Shown here: positions 26,480-35,799 of the stretch, piece by piece | How positions within the stretch are numbered: position 1 is the stretch's first letter | How the letters are laid out: each line of letters starts with the position of its first letter | Assembly: GCF_900112105.1 (NCBI RefSeq) | Contig: NZ_FOKV01000009.1 | Coordinates: 1 to 64,000, forward strand | DNA: 64,000 bases | Direction of reading: 5' to 3' | From: Zunongwangia mangrovi | Lineage (GTDB): Bacteria > Bacteroidota > Bacteroidia > Flavobacteriales > Flavobacteriaceae | Notes under the pieces: generated by a model | Told to the model about the DNA's origin: nothing | The model's database searches: none | The model's input: only the letters and a program-made list of their open reading frames with translations | Made by a program: the position numbers and the translations under genes

Positions 26480-27349
26480 TTATGCCGTGATGAACGTTGT
26501 GATTTTGTTAATAACATTTTGGTCTCCCAGGATTCGTCGATGTCCTAGGCCTTCGGTTAAATAGAGTTTGCTGTTTTTTAATTGATTATGGATTTCTTCA
26601 GCACATTTGTAATGTACATCTACATCATCTTTATCATGAATAACTAAAGTTGGAATATGTACACTTTGCGCTGAAATTGCTCCGGAATAATTATCCATAT
26701 TTTGCCCGAATTTCTCATCAAATTGCGCTTTCATAAAATAGGCGACCTCTTTATCCATATGAAGGTTTTGTACAAATTCCTGCGTAATTGCGGTAACGCT
26801 ATTTGCTGTTCCAATAATTACTGCTTTTTCTGAAGATACTCCTTCCTTAATCGCTTTTAAAGTAGACATTCCGCCTAAAGAATGGCCAATAATCGTATGA
26901 AACGGTCCGTATTTTTTGCTCAGATAATGAATAGCTTCAATGAAATAAGGCATCATGCTCATTTTTCCCGAAGCTTTCCCGTGGGCAGGAGCATCGAAAC
27001 TAATGGTACTAAAACCTTCTTTAAGCAAAGCATCGGCAATTTTAGAAAGTTGTGTGCCGCGACCACTCCAACCGTGTACCAGCAAAACTTTTTTATCACT
27101 CTTACCATATTCGTAAACCACAATTTCCCTTTCACTTTTAGGTAAAACTTGTGTGGATTGCTTTGAATTTTGATCCATTCCTTGTTCCCGCTGCGGTAAT
27201 TTATATTTTAAGGGCGTTAGGAATAGTTTACCCGCAAATTTACTCGCAAGATAAGGTGAGATCCAGTTAAGAACTTTCCCGGTATATAAAATGTACCAGG
27301 GCAATAATAACTGCTGAATTGGGGTTTTATCTTTATGTTTTTTTGCCAT
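26480..27349 (-). CDS. alpha/beta hydrolase
   Basis: A 289-residue protein of the alpha/beta-hydrolase fold. The N terminus is basic with a weakly hydrophobic stretch (WYILYTGKVLNWISPYL), perhaps membrane-associated. Core motifs are LLVHGWSGRGTQ, FDAPAHGKASGKM and the nucleophile elbow IIGHSLGGMS (Ser near 155), with a probable acid in IHDKDDVDV and His in LGHRRILGD. Substrate unknown. It precedes the two msrB genes on the same strand with a 27-base gap, so a shared transcript is possible. Confidence 0.85.
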   Translation of the reverse strand: MAKKHKDKTPIQQLLLPWYILYTGKVLNWISPYLASKFAGKLFLTPLKYKLPQREQGMDQNSKQSTQVLPKSEREIVVYEYGKSDKKVLLVHGWSGRGTQLSKIADALLKEGFSTISFDAPAHGKASGKMSMMPYFIEAIHYLSKKYGPFHTIIGHSLGGMSTLKAIKEGVSSEKAVIIGTANSVTAITQEFVQNLHMDKEVAYFMKAQFDEKFGQNMDNYSGAISAQSVHIPTLVIHDKDDVDVHYKCAEEIHNQLKNSKLYLTEGLGHRRILGDQNVINKITTFITA

Positions 27350-27495
27350 CCTTTTTATAAATACTTGCTATATAGATTCTAAGATTCTTTAATTTTAGAA
27401 CCTTTTTTGAAAGCTATAATTTGTTAAATCCTACTTAAACAAAACTTTTAAGCGATTTGGCTTTTGTAATTTTAACAAAACTAATCTAATTAACT

Positions 27496-28320
27496 ATGAA
27501 AGTAAAGAAGTGGATATTAGTTCTTTTTGTTACTGCTTTAACAGTAGTCGCCTGTAAAGTAAATCCTTTCACAGGAGAAAAGAATTTAAATTTTGTAAGC
27601 AACGATCAATTATTCCCATCATCATTCCAGCAATATGATGCCTTTTTGGATAGTAGTAATGTGGTTACTGGTACTACCGAATCCAAAATGGTAAAGAGGA
27701 TAGGTGATAAGATTAAGACAGCAGCAGAACGCTATTTAAACGCCAATGGATACCAGGGATTTTTAGAGGATTTTAGATTTGAATATAATCTAGTTCAGGA
27801 CGATCAGGTAAACGCATTTGCGATGCCGGGAGGTAAAACGGTGGTCTATACAGGAATTTTGCCTATAACCCAGGACGAAACAGGTTTGGCAGTAGTGATG
27901 GGGCACGAGGTAGCTCACGCATTGGCCGATCATGGGGCGCAACGAATGAGTGCGGCGCAAGCCCAACAAGTTATTGGAGCTGCAGGAGCTGTTGCGCTTA
28001 GTGGCAAAAGTCAGCAAACTCAGCAAATTTTTGCCCAAGCCTACGGAATTGGTTCTCAGGTAGGGGTGATGTTACCTTTTAGCCGAAGCCAGGAAGCTGA
28101 AGCTGATAGAATTGGTCTAACCTTAATGGCGATCGCCGGCTATGATCCAGATGAAGCAGCCGATCTTTGGAGAAGGATGCAACAAAATAGTGGAGGAGCT
28201 TCTACACCAGAATTTTTAAGTACGCACCCTTCAAATCAAACAAGAATCAATAATCTTGAGGCCTGGGCTCCTGAAGCAAAAGCTGAGGCCAGAAAATACG
28301 GAGTAACAAGTTTTCAGTAA
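27496..28320 (+). CDS. M48 family metallopeptidase, lipoprotein
   Basis: A 274-residue lipoprotein (lipobox VVAC, Cys20) of the M48B/Oma1-like group. The zinc motif HEVAH is at residues 137-141 and the third ligand is in the EAEADRIGL block (about 200). FAMPGGKTVVYTG before the zinc site is also typical. Relatives such as BepA and LoiP handle outer-membrane protein quality control in the periplasm; a similar role is inferred. No TPR domain follows, so it is the short form. Confidence 0.92.
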   Translation: MKVKKWILVLFVTALTVVACKVNPFTGEKNLNFVSNDQLFPSSFQQYDAFLDSSNVVTGTTESKMVKRIGDKIKTAAERYLNANGYQGFLEDFRFEYNLVQDDQVNAFAMPGGKTVVYTGILPITQDETGLAVVMGHEVAHALADHGAQRMSAAQAQQVIGAAGAVALSGKSQQTQQIFAQAYGIGSQVGVMLPFSRSQEAEADRIGLTLMAIAGYDPDEAADLWRRMQQNSGGASTPEFLSTHPSNQTRINNLEAWAPEAKAEARKYGVTSFQ

Positions 28321-28383
28321 GATTTTACAAATAAATAAATTGAAAAAGCTGCACTATTGGTGTAGCTTTTTTATTTTTAGTCC

Positions 28384-29703
28384 ATGAAAAATCTTCCAAA
28401 GGGTAGTAAAAAACTACTTAACGCATGGGCATTTTACGACTGGGCGAACTCGGTTTATAGCCTGGTGATATCTTCAGCAATATTTCCTATTTTTTATGGA
28501 GCGCTTACGATTTTAAAAGATTCTGAAGGAAATATTATTGATGATAAAGTCCCATTTTTAGGATTCGATTTTAATAACGATGCCTTAATCTCTTATGTTA
28601 CCGCGGCAGCTTTTCTGGTAGTCTCTGGTCTTAGTCCGTTTTTGTCAGGGATTGCCGATTATGTTGGGAATAAGAAGAATTTCCTTAAATTTTTCTGCTA
28701 TCTGGGCGCGCTATCCTGTATAGGCTTGTTTTGGTTCAACTTAGAAAACCTTTGGTTCGGGCTGTTATGTTATTTTCTGGCTTTAATCGGTTTTTGGTCT
28801 AGTTTGGTATTTTACAATAGTTATTTACCAGATATCGCCTTCCCAGAGCAACAGGATAAAATAAGCGCAAAGGGTTTTTCATTGGGATATATTGGTAGTG
28901 TTATTTTATTGGTTCTTTGTTTATTAATGATCCTTAAATATGAACTATTTGGTTTTGAAGATGAAGGATTACCAACCCGACTTTCTTTTGTGTTAACCGG
29001 AGTATGGTGGATTGGTTTTAGTCAGTACACTTATTATTATTTACCAAAAGGGACTAAAAAAGCAAAACTGACTAAAAATGTGATGTTCAATGGTTTTAAA
29101 GAGCTTCGGAAGATTTGGAATTCTTTAAATCATAATCTTCAGCTTAAAAGATATTTGGGAGCTTTCTTCGTGTATAGTATGGCGGTGCAAACCATTATGC
29201 TTATTGCTACTTATTTTGGAATTAAAGAATTAGATTGGGGCGAGCAGGATTCAACCACCGGGTTGATCGTAAGTATTTTATTGATTCAGTTGGTCGCTGT
29301 TTTGGGTGCAACGCTAACGTCTAGAATTGCAGCTAAGATTGGTAATATTAAGGCCTTAATTTTTATAAATATCATTTGGGCACTTATTTGCGTTTACGCC
29401 TATTTTATTACTACGCCAAATCAGTTTTACGTTGCCGCAGCCAGTGTGGGATTAGTAATGGGAGGTATTCAGTCACTTTCTAGGTCTACTTATTCCAAAA
29501 TGCTGCCCGAAAATGCGATCGATACCGCAAGTTATTTTAGTTTTTATGATGTTTCAGAGAAAATTGGGATTGTAATCGGAATGTTTATGTATGGCTTAAT
29601 TGCTCAAATTACCGGAAGCATCCGAAATTCGATATTATTCCTTATCATTTTTTTTATCGGCGGAATTGTTTTGCTGATCAGAGTACCGAAGATTAGAAGT
29701 TAA
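28384..29703 (+). CDS. MFS transporter, UMF1 (Atg22-like) family
   Basis: A 439-residue inner-membrane protein with about twelve hydrophobic segments. The start LLNAWAFYDWANSVYSLVIS is the signature of the UMF1 family related to the yeast vacuolar amino-acid exporter Atg22. Loop motifs GGIQSLSRSTYSKMLP and YFSFYDVSEKIGIVIG in the second half support it. Substrate is unknown; amino acid or metabolite efflux is possible. A hairpin-like segment precedes it in the 60-base gap after the M48 gene. Confidence 0.88.
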   Translation: MKNLPKGSKKLLNAWAFYDWANSVYSLVISSAIFPIFYGALTILKDSEGNIIDDKVPFLGFDFNNDALISYVTAAAFLVVSGLSPFLSGIADYVGNKKNFLKFFCYLGALSCIGLFWFNLENLWFGLLCYFLALIGFWSSLVFYNSYLPDIAFPEQQDKISAKGFSLGYIGSVILLVLCLLMILKYELFGFEDEGLPTRLSFVLTGVWWIGFSQYTYYYLPKGTKKAKLTKNVMFNGFKELRKIWNSLNHNLQLKRYLGAFFVYSMAVQTIMLIATYFGIKELDWGEQDSTTGLIVSILLIQLVAVLGATLTSRIAAKIGNIKALIFINIIWALICVYAYFITTPNQFYVAAASVGLVMGGIQSLSRSTYSKMLPENAIDTASYFSFYDVSEKIGIVIGMFMYGLIAQITGSIRNSILFLIIFFIGGIVLLIRVPKIRS

Positions 29704-29919
29704 AGTTCAGACCGCTTCGCTGTTAGAATATAGAGTATAGACAAGAGAAGAGAGAAAAAAGAGGTAGGAAACAGGATTACATTAAGTTTAATTCTGAACT
29801 CTATATGTCTTTAAAACAAATAATACCGATACATTGTAAGATGATAGAACAGAAAAAAATTAAAAATTTTATTTCACTGATTTTTTATTTTGCGGACAAA
29901 AGTAATACATTAGATTGAT

Positions 29920-29954
29920 GATTGCTGATTGCTGATTGCTGATTGCTGATTGCT
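29920..29954. repeat. five tandem copies of GATTGCT
   Basis: Five exact 7-bp units lie head to tail, with a degenerate unit before (GATTGAT, 29913-29919) and related AATTCCT/AATTGCT pieces after, up to about 29968. It lies in a spacer between genes, so variation in copy number would not change a protein. Confidence 0.9.
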
Positions 29955-29999
29955 AATTCCTAATTGCTGTCAACCCTTTACCATAAAGAAAATCTAAAA

Positions 30000-30030
30000 A
30001 AATCCCTTCTGTAGGGTAGAAGGGATTTTC
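30000..30030. terminator. terminator of the GIN-domain gene
   Basis: Stem AAATCCCTTCT paired with AGAAGGGATTT around GTAGGGT, with A- and T-runs on both sides. It lies 37 bases beyond the stop of the leftward gene at 30067. Confidence 0.88.
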
Positions 30031-30066
30031 ATTCAAAAATTAAACAATAATTACCAGTATTTGGAA

Positions 30067-30801
30067 TTAGTACTTTGAAATATCTCCAGATCCTGAAGTT
30101 TTAAAATTTTCTTTACTAGGATTACCTTTATAAGAAATATCTCCAGATCCTGCGATTCTTGCATTCAATTCTTTTTCAGCATAAACCATAATGTCTCCAG
30201 AACCAGATACTTGGGCACTTACAACAGCTGCTCTGAGTTTGTAAGCGTCAAAATCTCCAGATCCTGTAACGTTACAATCTAATTCACTTGCAGTTCCTAT
30301 TAATTGGGTATCGCCACTTCCCGTAACTTTTCCGTCAATTTCATCAGCTTCAATTTCAATATTCATATCACCGCTTCCGGTAACCGATAGTGAAAAATCT
30401 CTCGCTGTGATCTTATCTTCTGTCCAAATATCACCGCTTCCGGTTAAATAAGCGCCTTCTAAATCTTCAAAAGGAACTGTTACTTTAATGCTTTTGTGTC
30501 GTGACGGACTTATATTTACGCCTTTCTCTACTGAAATTCTTAAAGTGCCGTTTTTAACTTCTGTAGTGATGTATTCCTGTAGATTGCTTTCGGCTTGGAT
30601 AGTTAAATTTCCTTCGCTTCCTTTTACTAGTGCAACATCCATAAAACCTACAAGGCTTACTGCGTCGTAATCTGATGTTTTTCGATTTTCGGTAACTACA
30701 TTGCCGTTTCCTTTAATACTTTTATCGCTGCTCCACCATTGGGCGTTTGCTGAGGTGATGCTGATGCATAAAATGACTGCGGCTAAAATTGACTTTTTCA
30801 T
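30067..30801 (-). CDS. head GIN domain (DUF2807) secreted protein
   Basis: A 244-residue protein with signal peptide (ITSANAQ, residue 20). It is a putative right-handed beta-helix of the DUF2807/GIN family: the unit GSGDxxxxx repeats at least seven times (TGSGDIWTE, TGSGDMNIE, TGSGDTQLI, TGSGDFDAY, SGSGDIMVY, AGSGDISYK, SGSGDISKY). Function is unknown; auto-adhesion or surface roles have been proposed for the family. It is the last gene behind an ECF sigma factor operon, separated by 60 bases from the related DUF4097-like gene. Confidence 0.88.
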   Translation of the reverse strand: MKKSILAAVILCISITSANAQWWSSDKSIKGNGNVVTENRKTSDYDAVSLVGFMDVALVKGSEGNLTIQAESNLQEYITTEVKNGTLRISVEKGVNISPSRHKSIKVTVPFEDLEGAYLTGSGDIWTEDKITARDFSLSVTGSGDMNIEIEADEIDGKVTGSGDTQLIGTASELDCNVTGSGDFDAYKLRAAVVSAQVSGSGDIMVYAEKELNARIAGSGDISYKGNPSKENFKTSGSGDISKY

Positions 30802-30861
30802 GATTTGATTGATTAATGGTTGTGCCTTGCGGCGAATATTTATTGCTGAAATTATATATTT

Positions 30862-31950
30862 TTAGAATTCTTTTCTGAAGCTTACACTACCGTAACTTGT
30901 GGTGATATTTATTGAATTTGAGCTGTTTTGTTTTCCGTAATATCCTGAAATTTCCTTACTGGTATTACGATCATGCTTTTTTTGAATTTCCAGATCATCT
31001 GTACCTTTTACACTCCCGTAAGAAGTTTTTACATTGAAGGTGAAATCCATCTCGGCATCAAAACCAAGTTTAATTCCGGCATAATCGGTATCGATATTTA
31101 CGTTTCTCACACCGTCGATTAATTTTTCGATAGAGATCGAACCATAATCCTGATTTAAGTTTAGTGAAGTAAACACACGACCAATTTTGGTGCTAAGGTA
31201 ATCTCCGTCAGCTTCCAAAACTTTTACTTTATCTACTCTAAAGCTTCCGTAGTCACAATTGTATTTTAGGCGTTCTACTTTTTCAACTTTCGAGTCGGTA
31301 TAATCTGCACTTATATTTAGATCTTCAGCTTCTTCAATGGTAAATTCAGAATAATCAGCGTCAATTTCCGCAGTAGAAATAAATCCGAAGTGAGAATTAC
31401 GGGTATAATCAAAATTCAGCATATTTCGTGATCCTCTTAGCTCGCCAATATCAACCTTTCCGTAGTCACAGGAGATATCTGTATTTCCGTTCACTTTATC
31501 AATATAGATCGCTCCGTAATCATTATCGATCACCATATCGTGGTTTACCGGAGCTTTAATTACATAGTTAATTTCCATATTAATGCCATTGCCGCTGCTA
31601 AATAAACTGCTCCACCAGGATCTTTCTTCTTTTTGATATTTGGTTTTTGCACTTACGCGGTTTCCATTTTGCTGAAAATCGACAGAAATATCATCTAATT
31701 TTTTCTGAACCCTTTCCAGGTCATCGCCATTGGTTTTAATAAATACCTGAATTACAATTCGGTTTTCATCCCAGGTAGAAATATCTACATTTCCGTAGTT
31801 ATTATTAATATCCAGAATCCCTTTTTGCGATACTTTAAATTCTCTTTTTAATGTTTTCTCTTTGGTATGTCTACCTTCAACATCCCCATTGGCAAAGCTT
31901 ATTGCCGGCACCAAAAGCGCAAGGAATAGTAATTTATATAATAGTTTCAT
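30862..31950 (-). CDS. DUF4097-like beta-helix exported protein
   Basis: A 362-residue protein with a signal peptide (VPAISFANG, residue 21) and repeated DYG/NYG units (NNNYGNVDIS, DNDYGAIYID, SCDYGKVDIG, NCDYGSFRVD, NQDYGSISIE, KTSYGSVKG, TTSYGSVSF) that suggest a beta-solenoid of the DUF4097 type. Its start overlaps the end of the preceding membrane-protein gene by 17 bases. Location should be periplasm or surface. The regular repeats resemble those of the neighbouring GIN protein, so the two may work together; that is an inference. Confidence 0.82.
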   Translation of the reverse strand: MKLLYKLLFLALLVPAISFANGDVEGRHTKEKTLKREFKVSQKGILDINNNYGNVDISTWDENRIVIQVFIKTNGDDLERVQKKLDDISVDFQQNGNRVSAKTKYQKEERSWWSSLFSSGNGINMEINYVIKAPVNHDMVIDNDYGAIYIDKVNGNTDISCDYGKVDIGELRGSRNMLNFDYTRNSHFGFISTAEIDADYSEFTIEEAEDLNISADYTDSKVEKVERLKYNCDYGSFRVDKVKVLEADGDYLSTKIGRVFTSLNLNQDYGSISIEKLIDGVRNVNIDTDYAGIKLGFDAEMDFTFNVKTSYGSVKGTDDLEIQKKHDRNTSKEISGYYGKQNSSNSINITTSYGSVSFRKEF

Positions 31951-32494
31951 TTTCTTGTGTGTTTAGTTGTTTAATAGTCTCAATTTGGTCTAGTACCTGG
32001 TTTAGCAGGTCGATCCTTTTCTGAAAGTTGTTAATCATGGCATAGATTACGCGTTTATCCTGGCCACTTTCTAAAAGATCTTTTTTTAGTTTGTTGTATT
32101 CTTTTTCTAAAGTTTCTAATTGTACGAATGCATCGTTAATGATCTTATTGGTTTTTGGGCTGCGCTCTCCTTCTATAGATTTTAACTCTCTTTCTATAAG
32201 TGTGCTGTAAAAATCTTGAGTTTCTTTCATTTGGGAAGAAACTGCAGCAAGATCTGCTTCTTTTGCAAATGCAGGCGTATTAAAAACATTACCAAAAGCT
32301 ATAAATGCGATGATAAGTGCGGCTGCTATACTGCTTAGCGGAATCCAAAGTTTTCTTAGTTTTCCTGTTTTAGAAGCTTCATTTTTATGTTTCTGTTCGA
32401 GTTTTTCAAGAAATCGATCTTTATGTCCAGAATCTGGTTCAGAAATATCAAAGTTCAATCCCTTTAGATCCTCAAAGAATTCGTCATTTTTCAT
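31934..32494 (-). CDS. probable anti-sigma factor-like membrane protein
   Basis: A 186-residue protein with one central membrane segment (about residues 50-68, LSSIAAALIIAFIAFGNVF), a short cytosolic N-terminal half and a coiled-coil C-terminal half. It overlaps the sigma factor gene by 11 bases, the usual relation of an ECF sigma factor and its anti-sigma factor. No ZAS or FecR motif was seen, so the role is inferred from topology and position. The protein could also be a structural partner of the downstream beta-helix proteins. Confidence 0.7.
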   Translation of the reverse strand: MKNDEFFEDLKGLNFDISEPDSGHKDRFLEKLEQKHKNEASKTGKLRKLWIPLSSIAAALIIAFIAFGNVFNTPAFAKEADLAAVSSQMKETQDFYSTLIERELKSIEGERSPKTNKIINDAFVQLETLEKEYNKLKKDLLESGQDKRVIYAMINNFQKRIDLLNQVLDQIETIKQLNTQENETII

Positions 32495-33041
32495 CTTTCA
32501 TCATTTTTTTTCTTAAACTTTCTTTCGCTCGGGAAATGGTTGTCCTGCAATTGGCATAAGAAATATTTAAAATATCACCTATTTCTTCATAATCATAACC
32601 TTCGATTAAGTGTAGTGTTAGGCAAATCCTGTAATTTTCTTTAAGCTCCTGCATGGCTTTTAAAACCATTTTTACTTTTTTATTTTGAGTATCGGTAGTA
32701 GTTATTCCTTCATTCTCGTCTGTTTCGTTTTTTAGATAATCCTTATAGCTTACTTCTTCGTACTTCGATTTTTTATTGTGGGCATTAATACTGTTGTTTA
32801 CCACAATTCGCTTTAGCCAGGCGCCAAAAGAAGCTTCAGCTTTAAATTGATCGATCTTTTCGAAAGCACTTAAAAAAGATTCTTGCATAATATCTTCGGC
32901 CTCGGCACTATGATGTACGATTCGCAATGCAGTATTATACATGGCTTTGTAATACCGGTTGTAAATCTCCATTTGCGCACGCTGGTTTCCCTGCCGGCAG
33001 TCGTTTACAAGATCGTTAATATGTGTGATGGTTGATTGCAA
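32484..33041 (-). CDS. ECF-type RNA polymerase sigma factor
   Basis: A 185-residue sigma-70 family protein with region 2 (YYKAMYNTALRIVHHSAEAEDIMQESF..., including the -10 recognition helix FGAWLKRIVVNNSIN) and region 4 (CLTLHLIEGYDYEEIGDIL...NCRTTISRAKESLRKKM). No ATG exists at the expected N terminus; the best start is TTG at 33041, immediately after a T-rich stretch, so the start is uncertain. The gene heads an overlapping leftward operon with an anti-sigma-like gene and two beta-helix proteins, likely its regulated envelope-stress targets. Confidence 0.87.
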   Translation of the reverse strand: MQSTITHINDLVNDCRQGNQRAQMEIYNRYYKAMYNTALRIVHHSAEAEDIMQESFLSAFEKIDQFKAEASFGAWLKRIVVNNSINAHNKKSKYEEVSYKDYLKNETDENEGITTTDTQNKKVKMVLKAMQELKENYRICLTLHLIEGYDYEEIGDILNISYANCRTTISRAKESLRKKMMKDEK

Positions 33042-33218
33042 AAAAATATCTTGTTTCTAGTATAAAGATAGGATGAGTTTCTGTTTGTTACAGTTTTTGA
33101 AAATTATTTCAGAAAAAATATGCTGGCATAGGAATTGACACCATTAAAAAGCAACAATTTTAATCGCCTGGAATCTAGTATTTGCAGGCGTAGAGGTCTC
33201 AAAACAAATTAAAATAAA

Positions 33219-33238
33219 CAAACTGCAATGACAGTTTG
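33219..33238. promoter_or_regulatory. inverted repeat before lon
   Basis: CAAACTG (33219-33225), six bases, CAGTTTG (33232-33238): a perfect 7-bp inverted repeat 17 bases before the lon ATG. It could be an operator or a small mRNA hairpin. No known heat-shock element such as CIRCE was recognised. Confidence 0.4.
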
Positions 33239-33255
33239 ACTATTAAAGATAACTT

Positions 33256-35706
33256 ATGGCTAAAACAAAGTTCACGGATATTGACAGTTTGTCATTACAG
33301 GGTATAAATGAAGATGCAGAGTTGATACCGTTAATGACGCCTGAAGATGAAGAGGAAATAAATAAAGAAAAATTACCCGAAAACTTACCAATATTACCTT
33401 TAAGAAATACGGTTCTTTTCCCGGGAGTAGTGATTCCTATCACTGCTGGAAGAGATGCTTCGATCAAGTTAATTAACGAAGCAAATAATAATGAAAAGAT
33501 CATTGGTGTTGTTTCTCAAAAAGATGAAGAGGTAGAAAATCCAGGGATTAAAGACATTAATAATATTGGTGTTGTAGCTAGAATTCTTAGGGTTTTAAAA
33601 ATGCCCGATGGAAATACAACAGTGATCATACAGGGTAAAAAGCGTTTTAATATTACTGAAGTTACCCAGGAAGAGCCTTTTATGAGGGCAAATGTTGAAG
33701 AAATTCCTGAAACAAAACCAGATGCTGAAAATGAAGAATTTGGGGCAATAATCGATGCGATTAAAGATTTAGCGCTGCAAATTATTAAAAGCAGTCCTAA
33801 TATACCTTCTGAAGCTTCTTTCGCCATTAAGAATATAGAAAGTAACTCATTACTAATCAATTTTGTGTCTTCTAACATGAATCTTTCTGTAGAAGAGAAA
33901 CAAAACTTATTAGCGACCAACGATCTTAAGGAACGTGCTTTAGCGACCTTGAAGTTTATGAATGTCGAAAATCAGAAACTGGCACTTAAGAATGATATTC
34001 AGTCTAAAGTGCAGAGTGATATGAGTCAGCAGCAACGCGAATATTTCTTGCATCAGCAAATGAAAACCATTCAGGAAGAATTGGGTGGTGTTTCTCATGA
34101 AGATGAGATCGAAGAAATGCGCGTACGAGCTAAAGACAAGCACTGGAATGAAGATGTACAAAAGCATTTTGAAAAAGAGCTTTCAAAAATGCAAAGAATG
34201 AATCCTCAGGTAGCCGAATATTCCATTCAGCGAAATTACCTGGATCTGTTTTTAGATCTTCCCTGGGATGAATTCAGTAAAGACAAATTTGATCTTAAGC
34301 GAGCAAAGAAAATTTTAGATCGTGACCATTATGGTTTAGATGATGTAAAACGTAGAATTATAGAATATCTGGCAGTTTTAAAACTGCGTAATGATATGAA
34401 GTCTCCTATTCTTTGTCTTTACGGTCCTCCGGGAGTTGGTAAGACCAGTTTAGGAAAGTCTGTAGCCGAAGCTTTAGGGCGAGAATACGTTCGAATTTCT
34501 TTAGGTGGTTTAAGAGACGAAGCTGAAATTAGAGGACATCGTAAAACTTATATTGGTGCGATGCCGGGTAGAATTATCCAGAGTCTTAAAAAGGCGGGAA
34601 CCAGTAATCCTGTTTTTGTTTTGGACGAAATCGATAAGCTAAGTATTGGTAATGCAGGGGATCCTTCTTCAGCATTATTAGAAGTTTTAGATCCGGAACA
34701 GAATAGCGAGTTTCACGATAACTTTTTAGAATTAGGTTTCGATCTATCTAAAGTGATGTTCATTGCAACCTGTAATAGTTTAAATACTATTCAGCCGGCA
34801 TTACGTGATCGTATGGAAATAATAAATGTTACCGGTTATACGATCGAAGAGAAGATTGAAATCGCTAAAAGACATTTACTTCCGAAGCAATTAAAAGAGC
34901 ACGGACTAACAAAAGATGATCTCAAAATTGGTAAAGCCCAGCTAGAAAAGATCGTTGAAGGTTATACACGTGAATCTGGTGTTAGAGCGCTAGAAAAACA
35001 AATTGCAAAAGTAGTTCGATACGGTGCGAAAAGTATCGCAATGGAAGAGGAGTATAATGTAAAAGTGACTAACGAAGATATTATCGAGATTTTAGGTAGT
35101 CCTCGTTTAGAACGTGATAAATATGAGAATAATGAAGTTGCTGGAGTTGTTACAGGTTTAGCCTGGACGCAGGTTGGCGGTGATATTCTTTTTATTGAAT
35201 CAATTTTATCGAAAGGAAAAGGAAATTTAAATATTACCGGAAACCTTGGTAAAGTGATGAAAGAATCTGCTACCATCGCGATGGAATATATTAAAGCCAA
35301 CGCGGATGCTTTAGGTATTGATTCAGGTATTTTCGAAAAACATAATGTGCATATTCACGTACCAGAAGGTGCTACTCCAAAAGATGGTCCGAGTGCGGGT
35401 ATAACTATGCTTACATCTTTAGTGTCATTATTTACTCAGAAGAAAGTGAAGAAAAGTATAGCCATGACAGGAGAGATTACCTTGAGAGGGAAAGTGCTTC
35501 CGGTAGGCGGAATCAAAGAAAAGATCCTAGCTGCTAAAAGAGCTAGAATTAAAGAACTTATTCTTTGTAAAGAGAACGAACGTGATATAAACGAGATCAA
35601 AGAAGAATACTTGAAAGGTCTTACTTTTCATTACGTAAACGATATGAGCGAAGTAATTGATATCGCGATCACTAATGAAAAAGTGGAAAACGCGAAAGAA
35701 TTATAA
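33256..35706 (+). CDS. lon: ATP-dependent Lon protease
   Basis: An 816-residue cytosolic AAA+ protease that degrades misfolded and regulatory proteins. Order of domains: LON substrate-binding N domain ([20 protein letters not shown], about residues 43-62), coiled coil, AAA+ module with Walker [10 protein letters not shown] and Walker [11 protein letters not shown], and the C-terminal protease domain with the Ser-Lys dyad Ser713 ([10 protein letters not shown]) and Lys756 ([13 protein letters not shown]). Full length and intact. An inverted repeat just upstream may be regulatory. It ends before a terminator. Confidence 0.96.
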   Translation: MAKTKFTDIDSLSLQGINEDAELIPLMTPEDEEEINKEKLPENLPILPLRNTVLFPGVVIPITAGRDASIKLINEANNNEKIIGVVSQKDEEVENPGIKDINNIGVVARILRVLKMPDGNTTVIIQGKKRFNITEVTQEEPFMRANVEEIPETKPDAENEEFGAIIDAIKDLALQIIKSSPNIPSEASFAIKNIESNSLLINFVSSNMNLSVEEKQNLLATNDLKERALATLKFMNVENQKLALKNDIQSKVQSDMSQQQREYFLHQQMKTIQEELGGVSHEDEIEEMRVRAKDKHWNEDVQKHFEKELSKMQRMNPQVAEYSIQRNYLDLFLDLPWDEFSKDKFDLKRAKKILDRDHYGLDDVKRRIIEYLAVLKLRNDMKSPILCLYGPPGVGKTSLGKSVAEALGREYVRISLGGLRDEAEIRGHRKTYIGAMPGRIIQSLKKAGTSNPVFVLDEIDKLSIGNAGDPSSALLEVLDPEQNSEFHDNFLELGFDLSKVMFIATCNSLNTIQPALRDRMEIINVTGYTIEEKIEIAKRHLLPKQLKEHGLTKDDLKIGKAQLEKIVEGYTRESGVRALEKQIAKVVRYGAKSIAMEEEYNVKVTNEDIIEILGSPRLERDKYENNEVAGVVTGLAWTQVGGDILFIESILSKGKGNLNITGNLGKVMKESATIAMEYIKANADALGIDSGIFEKHNVHIHVPEGATPKDGPSAGITMLTSLVSLFTQKKVKKSIAMTGEITLRGKVLPVGGIKEKILAAKRARIKELILCKENERDINEIKEEYLKGLTFHYVNDMSEVIDIAITNEKVENAKEL

Positions 35707-35722
35707 TCACAAAACAATAGAC

Positions 35723-35755
35723 AAAAAGCCTCGAAGATATTCGGGGCTTTTTTGT
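35723..35755 (+). terminator. terminator after lon
   Basis: Hairpin AAAAGCCTCGA / TTCGGGGCTTTT with one mismatch, followed by a T-run, 20 bases after the lon stop. Confidence 0.85.
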
Positions 35756-35783
35756 TTAAGCTATTTTCAAATCTCTATTTTTG
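35751..35783 (+). promoter_or_regulatory. promoter of cmk
   Basis: TTTG (35751-35754) and TATTTTTG (35776-35783) with a spacer of 21, good Bacteroidota consensus. The ATG is 16 bases after the -7 box. The -33 element overlaps the T-run of the lon terminator. Confidence 0.6.
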
Positions 35784-35799
35784 TAGAAACTTTAACTAA

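Larger units (their letters stand above)
29704..30066. other. gene-free spacer with short tandem repeats
   Basis: No coding frame was found. The region is AT-rich, with a purine-rich stretch at 29733-29775, a run of 7-bp tandem repeats at 29920-29954 and a terminator at 30000-30030 that belongs to the leftward GIN-domain gene. Confidence 0.7.

Noticed and set aside
29913-29968. Possible CRISPR-like repeats
   Set aside because: The units are 7 bp and directly adjacent, without spacers; this is a simple tandem repeat.
33516-33920. 134-codon minus-strand open frame inside lon
   Set aside because: Its composition follows from the antisense of a conserved, intact lon frame; no signal supports expression.
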